Positions 1-6,897 of a stretch of 64,000 bases of DNA are shown here, in pieces. Both the position numbers and the translations under genes were made by a program. The stretch lies in contig JAOAGV010000003.1 in the NCBI GenBank assembly GCA_026415575.1, forward strand, positions 1-64,000, in the 5' to 3' direction. This stretch comes from Candidatus Sumerlaeia bacterium. GTDB lineage: Bacteria; Sumerlaeota; Sumerlaeia; JADFCW01. The notes under the pieces are model-generated. The model worked only from the letters and a program-made list of their open reading frames with translations, searched no databases and was not told where the DNA came from. Within the stretch, counting starts at the first letter, position 1, and each line of letters starts with the position of its first letter.

Positions 1-109
1 GCCGTGCGCTGGGGCTTGACGAGAATCGCCGCTCAGGTACACTTACGCGTCGCCGATCACGACGTGCCGCTGAGCTGGGGCTTGACGAGAATCGCCGCTC
101 AGGTACACT
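1..109. CRISPR. CRISPR array, right end (two repeats, one complete spacer)
   Basis: Two identical 36-bp repeats lie at 8-43 and 74-109. They begin GCTGGGGCTTGACG and end CAGGTACACT, and they enclose one 30-bp spacer at 44-73. The array continues off the left edge, where positions 1-7 are the end of another spacer. The 36/30 geometry and the GCTG start with a TACxCT end resemble repeats of type II-C systems. A type II-like cas2 lies 50 bp to the right and is transcribed toward the array. Only two repeats are visible, so the call rests on exact identity, length and the neighbouring cas2. Confidence 0.85.
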
Positions 110-144
110 CCGCCGCCCGTAAGTGCAATAAACACGGGCGGCGG
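110..144 (+). terminator. Hairpin between the CRISPR array and cas2
   Basis: An 11-bp perfect inverted repeat (CCGCCGCCCGT at 110-120, ACGGGCGGCGG at 134-144) has a 13-nt loop and starts directly after the last repeat. On the plus strand it is followed by AACCGTTTTGAG, only a weak T-run. It could end an array transcript running rightward, or cas2 transcription running leftward. A role as a bidirectional terminator is an inference. Confidence 0.4.
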
Positions 145-158
145 AACCGTTTTGAGGG

Positions 159-560
159 TCAAAAAAGCATGAGCTGTTCGGGCTGTTTTTCCGGCTCCGC
201 AGGCGTTTTGCCCTCGAACACTTCCATCTTGGCAAACTGTTTGTCGGTAATTGCAAGAAGCCTCACCTGTCCTTTGGGCGGAAGAACCGCGCGGATGGCC
301 TTGCGGTAGGACGCGGTTCCTTCCTCGCTGGCAAAGAACCGTGCATAGACCGAGTATTGGAGCATCATAAATCCTTGGCGGACGAGCGCCTTGTGGAACT
401 GCTGATAGTGTTTGCGGTCTTGCACTTCCTTGACCGGCAGGTCGAACATGGCAATGAGCCACATGGTGCGATACTCCGAAAGGACGGGTTTGGCGCACTT
501 CGGTCGGGCGGGTCGGCGGGGCGCCGAACTGTTTTCCGCGTTGGCCGGTTTCTGCCTCAT
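159..560 (-). CDS. cas2: CRISPR-associated endoribonuclease Cas2 (type II-like)
   Basis: Cas2 forms the integrase complex with Cas1 that inserts new spacers. The core (101 aa from the Met at 464) opens with the beta-strand MWLIAMFDLPV, which contains the catalytic-type Asp, and contains GFMMLQYSVYAR and LPPKGQVRLLAITDKQF. These match Cas2 proteins of type II systems. An upstream ATG at 560 adds 32 residues ending LSEYRT; a similar short lead-in occurs in some type II Cas2 proteins, so I give 560 as the start and 464 as the alternative. The array lies just downstream. Upstream, where cas1 and cas9 normally sit, there is only repeat-bearing non-coding DNA and a lyase gene on the other strand. 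Confidence 0.85.
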   Translation of the reverse strand: MRQKPANAENSSAPRRPARPKCAKPVLSEYRTMWLIAMFDLPVKEVQDRKHYQQFHKALVRQGFMMLQYSVYARFFASEEGTASYRKAIRAVLPPKGQVRLLAITDKQFAKMEVFEGKTPAEPEKQPEQLMLF

Positions 561-961
561 GGAGTGTTCCGCTCGAAGCGGCGGTGCATCCGCGCGCGAA
601 AGTGCCGGCTGCAGGCCGGCTGCGATTTTGACATTGCAGATTTCGCCCCCGTATGCAAGCAGAGGATTCGAGTGGAACGACGCGCGGCCGCGTGCGGGCG
701 CCACAGGGCTTTGGAGTGCGGGCAGCCATGCTGTCGCTTTGCTGGAATCGCCGGTTGTCAGACAAAGCGTCGGCGCCGGGGGAAAAACCCACGAGTGGCA
801 GGGTTGAACTTGGCAAAAGAAAAAGCGGCGGCATGGCTGCCGCAGTCCAAAACAGGGCCGCGGTGGAAGCCGACCGTCGGGAGATGGAGAATCTTCTTCA
901 CAATATTTCGGGCGCGCGGAATTCCGGCACGTTGAGGATTTCTGTCCGTATGAGGCAAGCT
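561..961. other. Non-coding gap between cas2 and the lyase gene, with dispersed repeats
   Basis: No convincing gene is present in this 400-bp stretch. It holds two copies of a 31-bp dispersed repeat in opposite orientation (710-740 and 821-851) and a diverged copy of a second element around 862-881. No cas1, cas9 or tracrRNA anti-repeat was recognised. The promoters for cas2 and the lyase gene should both lie here. Confidence 0.6.
710..851. repeat. Inverted pair of a 31-bp dispersed repeat (family A)
   Basis: Copy 1 at 710-740 reads TTTGGAGTGCGGGCAGCCAT and continues to TCGCTTT. Copy 2 at 821-851 is the same element on the other strand, with a few mismatches. A third copy lies at 6197-6227. 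As a pair they could form a long imperfect stem in RNA. The proteins that such elements appear to encode are artefacts. Confidence 0.7.
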
Positions 962-2812
962 ATGAGGATGGGAAAGAAGGTTTTTCATGCATGGCTGGTT
1001 GTGGGTCTTGCGGCATTGGGTTTTGCGGAAGACCCGCGCGAGCGCGAGTATTTTACGCCGGCATTGGCGCCCAAGCACAAGGCCGACAAGCCCAAGGTTT
1101 CGGGTTGGGCGGCCTCGCGCGTCGAGGAAAAACTCGACCGCGGCGTGGTGGCGGTGGGGATGCCCGACGGAGGGGTCTATGTCGGCTGGCGGCTTCTCCA
1201 AAGCGATCCTGCGGATGTGGCGTTTCATGTCTATCGCGCTGTGGGCAACGGCGAAGGGGTGAGGCTGGACAACGAGCCGGTGAACACGACAACCGATTTT
1301 GTGGACAAGGAGGTCGGCCGGTTGGTTTCGGCCGGCGTGGAGTGCACGTATTGGGTGCGGCCGGTCGTTTCGGGCAAAGAGGGCGGGGCGTCGGAAAAAG
1401 CGCGGGTGAAAATCGGGGACGCGGCGGGGTCGGGCACGGTGCCTTATGCCACGGTGAAGTTCCAAGGCGACTACGCAGTGCAGCGGATGGCCGTGGCCGA
1501 CCTGAACGGCGACGGCCGCTATGATTTTGTCATCAAGCAACCGTCGCAGGGGATTGACCCTGCGGGAGGGCCGAACACGACGGGGCTGACGTATAAGCTG
1601 GAGGCGTATCTCAGCGACGGGACGTTTCTTTGGCGGAAGGATTTGGGGCCGGGCATCGAGCCGGGCATTTGGTATTCGCCGTTTGTGGTGTATGATTTCG
1701 ACGGCGACGGAAAGGCCGAGGTTGTCGCCAAGACGGGTCCTGAGGACTCGCGCGAGCGCGATGGCCGGGTGCGCTCCGGTCCCGAATGGTGTTCGATTTT
1801 TGACGGCATGACGGGGGACGAGATCACGCGCACCGACTGGCCGCCGCGCGACCCGCGACTGGGCGACTACAACCGAATCAACCGCAACCAGATGGGCATC
1901 GCCTATCTGGACGGCAGGACGCCCTGTCTGCTTTTGGCGCGCGGGACTTACAAACTCATGGTTGTGGATGCGTATCAGTATCACAACCGCAAGCTCGAAC
2001 GACTGTGGCATTGGGACGGCGACGAGGAAACGCCGGTCATCCGCAGTCAGGGCGCGCATAGCATGCACGCGGCCGATGTGGACGGCGACGGGCGCGACGA
2101 GGTTGTACTCGGCTCCGGCGTCATTGACGACAATGGCGAGGGGCTGTGGTGCACAGGGCTGGGTCATCCCGATCATGTGTATATTGGCGATCTCGATCCC
2201 GAGCGGCCGGGAATGGAAATTTACTATGGCCTCGAACGAGGGCAGAAAGCCGGCAACGGCATGTGTATGGTGGACGGGGCGACAGGCAAGATTCTCTGGG
2301 GCATCAAAAAACCGACGCGACATGTCCATGGCCAGGGCTTGGTCGCCGACATTGATGCCCGCTATCCCGGCTGCGAAACCTATTCGGCCGACACCGATGT
2401 GAACAAGAACTATGCATGGTCGCTGCTTCACGACTGCAAGGGCAACGTGATCAGCGAGGCGAACCTCTGGGGCTTCAATCCCCGCGCCGCGTATTGGGAT
2501 GGCGACACGCAACGTACGCTGGTCGGCGGCCGTCGCGGCGGGCAACTCCCCAATGACCCCAAACTGTCGCTCAAGCCGCCGGTTCGGGTGGAAGGGGAGA
2601 TTGTCGGTGTGGCAGATATTCTTGGCGACTGGCGCGAGGAGATCGTCACCACGCTGCCGGGCGAGATGCGCATCTACATGACCTCAATTCCGGCCAAGGA
2701 CCGCCGGGTGTGCCTCATGCAGGATCCGTTCTATCGCGCGGACATCTCGACCGCCTCGCAGGGCTACTATCAGATTCCCACACCCAAGGTGTTGCCGGGA
2801 TTTGAAAAGTAG
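962..2812 (+). CDS. Exported rhamnogalacturonan lyase, PL11-like
   Basis: The 616-residue protein is predicted to cleave the rhamnogalacturonan-I backbone of pectin by beta-elimination outside the cytoplasm. A signal peptide ends near GLAALGFAE. The N-terminal beta-sandwich has the family phrase YVGWRLL with FHVYR. It is followed by beta-propeller blades carrying Asp-rich calcium-type loops (ADLNGDGRYDFV, DFDGDGKAEVV, ADVDGDGRDEVV) and KKPTRHVHGQGLVADI near the C-terminal third. The ATG at 962 is preferred because GAGG sits 6 nt upstream; ATG 950 and 968 are in frame. It precedes a sulfatase, which suggests a shared role in plant or algal polysaccharide use. The lyase family is confident; exact substrate is inferred. 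Confidence 0.88.
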   Translation: MRMGKKVFHAWLVVGLAALGFAEDPREREYFTPALAPKHKADKPKVSGWAASRVEEKLDRGVVAVGMPDGGVYVGWRLLQSDPADVAFHVYRAVGNGEGVRLDNEPVNTTTDFVDKEVGRLVSAGVECTYWVRPVVSGKEGGASEKARVKIGDAAGSGTVPYATVKFQGDYAVQRMAVADLNGDGRYDFVIKQPSQGIDPAGGPNTTGLTYKLEAYLSDGTFLWRKDLGPGIEPGIWYSPFVVYDFDGDGKAEVVAKTGPEDSRERDGRVRSGPEWCSIFDGMTGDEITRTDWPPRDPRLGDYNRINRNQMGIAYLDGRTPCLLLARGTYKLMVVDAYQYHNRKLERLWHWDGDEETPVIRSQGAHSMHAADVDGDGRDEVVLGSGVIDDNGEGLWCTGLGHPDHVYIGDLDPERPGMEIYYGLERGQKAGNGMCMVDGATGKILWGIKKPTRHVHGQGLVADIDARYPGCETYSADTDVNKNYAWSLLHDCKGNVISEANLWGFNPRAAYWDGDTQRTLVGGRRGGQLPNDPKLSLKPPVRVEGEIVGVADILGDWREEIVTTLPGEMRIYMTSIPAKDRRVCLMQDPFYRADISTASQGYYQIPTPKVLPGFEK

Positions 2813-3158
2813 GCGGCGAAAGCGCCGGATGCACACAGCAAAGAGCCGGTGCAAATCGGAGAAAAGCATAGCACTTGCAGCAGTCAGACCGCCGGCGGCG
2901 CGCCGGTGCTTTGAATATTGGGCACGCGGAAAGTGGCGGGTTGGGGATATTGAACGAAACGCGAACGGAGTTTAGAGCCAATACGGTTCATTTAAGGGAG
3001 TTTTCGTTGAAAATGCGCCGGAAAATGTTGGTAAAATACACATTTTTGCGTTCCACACTGTCTTAACTGAACCGCATGGAGTTTAGAGCACCGGCGAGCC
3101 GCCGGCGGTCCGACTGCTGTGAGTATCTCGCCAATCTTATGAATGAGGAGGCACATCT
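2813..3158. other. Non-coding gap with a large inverted repeat
   Basis: No gene is supported here. The stretch is mostly occupied by the inverted repeat at 2878-3119. The core between the arms is more A+T-rich and contains TTGAAAATGCGCC and AAATACACATTTTTGCG. Smaller nested repeats occur (GGAGTTTAGAG twice; GGTTCATTTAAG opposed by CTTAACTGAACC). Confidence 0.6.
2878..3119. repeat. Inverted repeat, 33-bp arms about 175 bp apart
   Basis: The left arm, 2878-2910, begins CAGCAGTCAGACCGCC. The right arm, 3087-3119, is its reverse complement with 2 mismatches in 33. No transposase or other ORF lies between them, so this may be a miniature mobile element, a deletion relic or a paired intergenic repeat. 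It lies directly upstream of the sulfatase ribosome site. Confidence 0.75.
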
Positions 3159-4730
3159 ATGATCCGTCTCATGTGTTCTTTCGGTATAATGAAATTTGCG
3201 CTGATGGCGCTTGCGCTCGTGGCGATGGGCATGGAAATGCAGGCCCATGCTGCCGCCGCACCGCCGCCCAACATCATCATCTTTCTGGTGGATGACATGG
3301 GTGTGATGGACACGTCGGTGCCGTTCCTGACCGATGAAAACGGCAAGCCCAAGCGCTACCCGCTCAATGAGTACTACCGCACGCCGAACATGGAGCGGCT
3401 GGCCGCGCGCGGGATTCGGTTCAACAATTTTTACGCCATGAGCGTCTGCTCACCCACGCGCATTTCCATCATGACCGGCCAGAATGCCGCCCGCCACCGC
3501 ACCACAAACTGGATCAATCCCGACAAGGACAACGGCGGCCCCAACGCTCCGCCGCAATGGAACTGGCGGGGATTGAAAAAGGGCGATGTCACGCTGCCGG
3601 CCCTCCTGCGCGCGAGCGGCTACCGCACCATCCACGTCGGCAAGGGTCATTTCGGGCCGCGTGACTCCGAGGGCGCAGATCCGAGAAACCTCGGTTTCGA
3701 CATCAATGTCGCCGGCTGTTCGATCGGTGCCCCCGCCAGCTATTATGGCGAAAAGAACTACGGCAACAACGGCGGCAAAGCCAAAAAGACCCCCGGCAAT
3801 GCCGTTCCGGGTCTGGAGAAATATCACGGCACCAACACGTTTCTGAGCGAGGCGCTGACGATCGAGGCAAAGCGCCATGTCACCGATGCCGTGAAGGACG
3901 GCAAGCCGTTTTTCTTGTATTTCTCCCACTATGCAGTTCACGCGCCCTTTAATTCAGACCCGCGTTTTGCCGCGCACTACCAAAACTCCGGCACCTCGGC
4001 CCCGGCGCAGGCGTTCGCCACGCTTATCGAGGGGATAGACAAATCGCTGGGCGACATGCTCGACCATATCGAGACGCTCGGCGTGGCGGAAAATACGATC
4101 CTCTTCTTTTTGGGCGACAACGGCACCGACGCGCCCTTGGGGCATCAGCATGCCGTCGCGTGCGCGGCGCCGCTGCGTGGCAAGAAAGGCGCGCACTACG
4201 AGGGAGGCATACGCGTGCCGTTCATTGCCGCATGGCTGAAGCCGGATGCGAATAATCCCTGTCAGAAGCAGCTGCCGATTCCGGCCGGTGCGATTCAAAG
4301 CCAGTTGGCCGCTGTCTATGACCTGTTCCCCACCATTCTCGCCCTGACCGGTACGGAAATACCCAAGGGCCATGTCATGGACGCGGCGCGGCTGGATACG
4401 CTTTTAGCCGGCAAGCCGGATCCCGCACGCGAGGAAGTCTTTCTGATGCACTATCCACACTCGCCGCACCGGACCGATTATTTCACGGTCTATCGGCGCG
4501 GCGAATGGAAGGTTATCTATCACTACTTCCCGTCGGAAGTCTCCGAGAACTCGCACTATCAGCTGTTCAATCTTGCGAAAGACCCGTTCGAGCAAAAGAA
4601 CCTTGCCGCCAGCGAGCCGGCCCAACTGCGCCGGATGATGGAAGGTCTCATTGCGGGGCTGGAAAAGCAGAACGCGGTGTATCCGGTGGACAAGGACGGC
4701 ACAACGCCGCTGAAACCAAAGCTGCCTTGA
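3159..4730 (+). CDS. Exported sulfatase, formylglycine (Cys) type
   Basis: The 523-residue protein should hydrolyse sulfate esters of polysaccharides outside the cytoplasm. A hydrophobic signal segment runs to about QAHAAAAP. The mature start NIIIFLVDDMGVMD supplies the first metal ligands. The sulfatase signature VCSPTRISIMTG holds the Cys that an anaerobic or aerobic maturase would convert to formylglycine, and VGKGHFGP is the second family motif. FFLGDNGTDAPLG matches the later Asp-Asn metal site. GAGGAGG lies at good distance before ATG 3159. With the PL11-like lyase upstream and a second sulfatase at 31844-33334, it points to sulfated glycan degradation. Substrate cannot be read from sequence. 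Confidence 0.92.
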   Translation: MIRLMCSFGIMKFALMALALVAMGMEMQAHAAAAPPPNIIIFLVDDMGVMDTSVPFLTDENGKPKRYPLNEYYRTPNMERLAARGIRFNNFYAMSVCSPTRISIMTGQNAARHRTTNWINPDKDNGGPNAPPQWNWRGLKKGDVTLPALLRASGYRTIHVGKGHFGPRDSEGADPRNLGFDINVAGCSIGAPASYYGEKNYGNNGGKAKKTPGNAVPGLEKYHGTNTFLSEALTIEAKRHVTDAVKDGKPFFLYFSHYAVHAPFNSDPRFAAHYQNSGTSAPAQAFATLIEGIDKSLGDMLDHIETLGVAENTILFFLGDNGTDAPLGHQHAVACAAPLRGKKGAHYEGGIRVPFIAAWLKPDANNPCQKQLPIPAGAIQSQLAAVYDLFPTILALTGTEIPKGHVMDAARLDTLLAGKPDPAREEVFLMHYPHSPHRTDYFTVYRRGEWKVIYHYFPSEVSENSHYQLFNLAKDPFEQKNLAASEPAQLRRMMEGLIAGLEKQNAVYPVDKDGTTPLKPKLP

Positions 4731-4830
4731 TGGCTTGCAGCAGGCTGCCAAGTTTTCTTGGCGGAACAGCGCATGGCGGGAACGGATGCGCGTGGTTTGA
4801 ACGGATAATGGGTGAGGGAAAAAGTTAATG

Positions 4831-4920
4831 GTCGGCGTGGAAGCCGACCCTCCACATGAGTGCGAAACAAAATAGGCCAAGGGATGAAAGCATTGCGGTC
4901 GGCGTGGAAGCCGACCCTCC
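4831..4920. repeat. Two direct copies of a 23-bp palindromic repeat (family B)
   Basis: Identical copies at 4831-4853 and 4898-4920 begin GTCGGCGTGGAAGCCGACC and end CTCC. Each holds the hairpin GTCGGC...GCCGAC. A variant with compensating changes (GGCGGG paired with CCCGCC type) is at 10378-10400. This lies in the gap 4731-5008, which otherwise holds no gene. Confidence 0.75.
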
Positions 4921-5008
4921 AAAAGGCAGGTTCGCGGAAATGGCGCGGGGCACGGCGCGACAGATAACAGATGATCGAAGGATGTGGGCCCCGATTTTAT
5001 TCCTCACG

Positions 5009-6058
5009 TCATTCCTGCACGTGCACCACGACCTTGACCACGCCGTCCTCATAGTTGTTGGCCACGAGGTAGGCGCGTTCGGCTTCGGCAAACGGAAAGC
5101 GGTGCGTAATCAGCCGCTCGGCCTCAAACTCGCCGCGCTCCAGAAGCGCAATCGCGCGTTTTAGCGTCGCGCGCGACCGCCGGACGACATAGACGGTCAG
5201 GCCTTTGCGCCGCGAGCTGCCGGCTGAAAATGTCACACGGTCGCCAACCGGTATTCCGACCACAAACACTTTTCCAGCCTGCGAGGCCAACTCGACGGAC
5301 AGCGCGGGCGAGTCGTCCGTGCCGGCCGCCTCGAACACGTGCTCGACCATGCGGCCGCGCGTCAGGTCGCGCAAGGCCTCGACCGGGTTCTGCCGGTCCA
5401 CATGGATGGCCGCCGCAGCTCCCAATTCGAGCGCAAGGTCCAGCCGCCATTGCAGCCGGTCAAAAACATAGATGGGCGACATGCCCGCCGCACGGGCCGC
5501 CTGCAAAATGGACAAGCCCACCGGCCCGCAGCCTACCACCGCCGCCGGTGTTTCCAAGACCGGCCGCGCCAGATCGAGCACATGGACGCCGATGGCCAGC
5601 GGCTCCAGAAATGCGCCCGCATCGTCGGAGATGGGGTCGGGCAGGGGCATCACAAACTCCGCGGGATGCGTCATATACTGCCGCAGCGCGCCGTCAAAGG
5701 GCGGCGTTCCGTGGAACTCGATTTGCGGACACAAGTTCACGTCGCCCGTCCGGCACCATTCGCATCGGCCGCAGAAGACTCCCGGCTCGACCGCCACACG
5801 CCGGCCTTCGAGCGCGGGGTCCACATCGGGTCCCCGCTCGATAACGCGGGCGGAAAACTCATGGCCGAGAACGTGCGGCGACTCGATCCGGGTGTCGCCA
5901 ATTCGTCCGTCGTTGTAATAGTCGAGGTCGGAGCGGCAGACGCCCACCGAACGGATTTCGAGCAGCACCTCGCCGGCGCGCGGACGCGGCACCGCTTCGT
6001 CGTGGAATCGAAATTCTTTCGCACCGTGCAGCCGGAGTGTACGATTCGTGGATTGCAA
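5009..6058 (-). CDS. Zinc-dependent medium-chain alcohol/polyol dehydrogenase
   Basis: This 349-residue enzyme belongs to the MDR family (sorbitol or threonine dehydrogenase-like) and should oxidise a polyol or sugar with NAD(P). The catalytic zinc site is visible as SVGVCRSDL and GHEFSARV. The structural zinc lobe is CGRCEWCRTGDVNLC, and AVVGCGPVGLS is the nucleotide-binding glycine loop. I prefer the TTG at 6058, which has AAAGGA 8 nt upstream, and the protein then begins just before the family's usual first strand. An ATG at 6118 is in frame but would add residues without homology. The gene is monocistronic and convergent with the sulfatase. Substrate is unknown. Confidence 0.85.
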   Translation of the reverse strand: MQSTNRTLRLHGAKEFRFHDEAVPRPRAGEVLLEIRSVGVCRSDLDYYNDGRIGDTRIESPHVLGHEFSARVIERGPDVDPALEGRRVAVEPGVFCGRCEWCRTGDVNLCPQIEFHGTPPFDGALRQYMTHPAEFVMPLPDPISDDAGAFLEPLAIGVHVLDLARPVLETPAAVVGCGPVGLSILQAARAAGMSPIYVFDRLQWRLDLALELGAAAAIHVDRQNPVEALRDLTRGRMVEHVFEAAGTDDSPALSVELASQAGKVFVVGIPVGDRVTFSAGSSRRKGLTVYVVRRSRATLKRAIALLERGEFEAERLITHRFPFAEAERAYLVANNYEDGVVKVVVHVQE

Positions 6059-6196
6059 AATGGAATTCCTTTCTTCGCTGATCTGGCCAAACGCCGGTTT
6101 GCAACTTCCAAAATGCATTGCAAGCGGTCAAGAGGTAGTTCCACGATTGGCCGCTGTGGAATGGATCTCCCGAAAACGGGAGGAATCTATTTGATC

Positions 6197-6227
6197 TTTG
6201 GACTGCGTGCAGCCGTGCTGTCGCTTT
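6197..6227. repeat. Third copy of the 31-bp dispersed repeat (family A)
   Basis: It reads TTTGGACTGCGTGCAGCCGT and continues to TCGCTTT, closely matching 710-740 and the complement of 821-851. A related fragment (GGCAGCATGGCGGCG) follows at about 6283-6297. The copy lies between the divergently transcribed dehydrogenase and trmL genes, where their promoters must also lie. Confidence 0.65.
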
Positions 6228-6335
6228 GTTTTTTTTTGACCCGAGCGATGTGTTGCGCGAAGCGGCGCCACTCAAGCAAGCCGGCAGCATGGCGGCGCGC
6301 ACTCCATGGGCGAGGTTGTGGACGGCGAATCGGCC

Positions 6336-6815
6336 ATGTTCAACATCGTTCTGGTGCATCCGCAAATACCGCCGAACACGGGGCAAATCGCGCGATTGTG
6401 CGCCGCAACGGGCGCAGTGCTGCATCTGGTTCGCCCGCTGGGATTCCGGCTCGATGACCGGTCGCTGCGGCGCGCGGGTTTGGATTACTGGTCGCATGTA
6501 GAGGTCCGGGTGCATGCCTCGCTGGATGCGTTTTGGAAAAACGCCGGCGATGCGCGTTTCTGGTTCTACTCCAAAACAGGTCTGATCCGTTATGATCGCG
6601 TTTGCTATCAGATGGGCGACTGGCTGGTGTTTGGAAGCGAAACCGAAGGCCTGCCGCTTGGCCTGCTGGAGCGTGAACGCGCACGCACGGTGTTCCTTCC
6701 CATGCGGCGCGACGCCGTGCGCAGCCTCAATCTGGCCTCCTGCGTCTCTGTTGCACTGTACGAGGCTCTACGCCAGACGGGCTACCCGACGGTGTCCGGC
6801 TCGCTCCTTGATTGA
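6336..6815 (+). CDS. trmL: tRNA (cytidine(34)-2'-O)-methyltransferase
   Basis: TrmL-type SPOUT enzymes methylate the 2'-O of the wobble base in some leucine tRNAs using SAM. The 159-residue length is that of the family. Visible motifs are NIVLVHPQIPPNTGQIARLC at the start, LVFGSETEGLP (trefoil-knot SAM loop) and SLNLASCVSVALYEA. The ATG at 6336 starts right at the conserved first strand. ATG 6306 would add ten residues that fall in repeat DNA. It precedes the FHA regulator by 82 bp on the same strand, probably without functional connection. Confidence 0.9.
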   Translation: MFNIVLVHPQIPPNTGQIARLCAATGAVLHLVRPLGFRLDDRSLRRAGLDYWSHVEVRVHASLDAFWKNAGDARFWFYSKTGLIRYDRVCYQMGDWLVFGSETEGLPLGLLERERARTVFLPMRRDAVRSLNLASCVSVALYEALRQTGYPTVSGSLLD

Positions 6816-6897
6816 CAGCGGCACTGCGGCCGCGTAGAAACAGTCCTGAATTTTAGCGACGGGCAGCTGCCGCCGTCAAAAAGGGCCGGTCCATACC

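Noticed and set aside
758-2545. Long minus-strand ORF (595 codons) opposite the lyase gene
   Set aside because: It is the antisense shadow of a GC-rich gene with clear protein motifs; its product is Arg/His-rich and without domain motifs.
2878-3119. Insertion sequence between the lyase and sulfatase genes
   Set aside because: Inverted arms are present but the 175 bp between them code for no transposase and no target duplication was seen.
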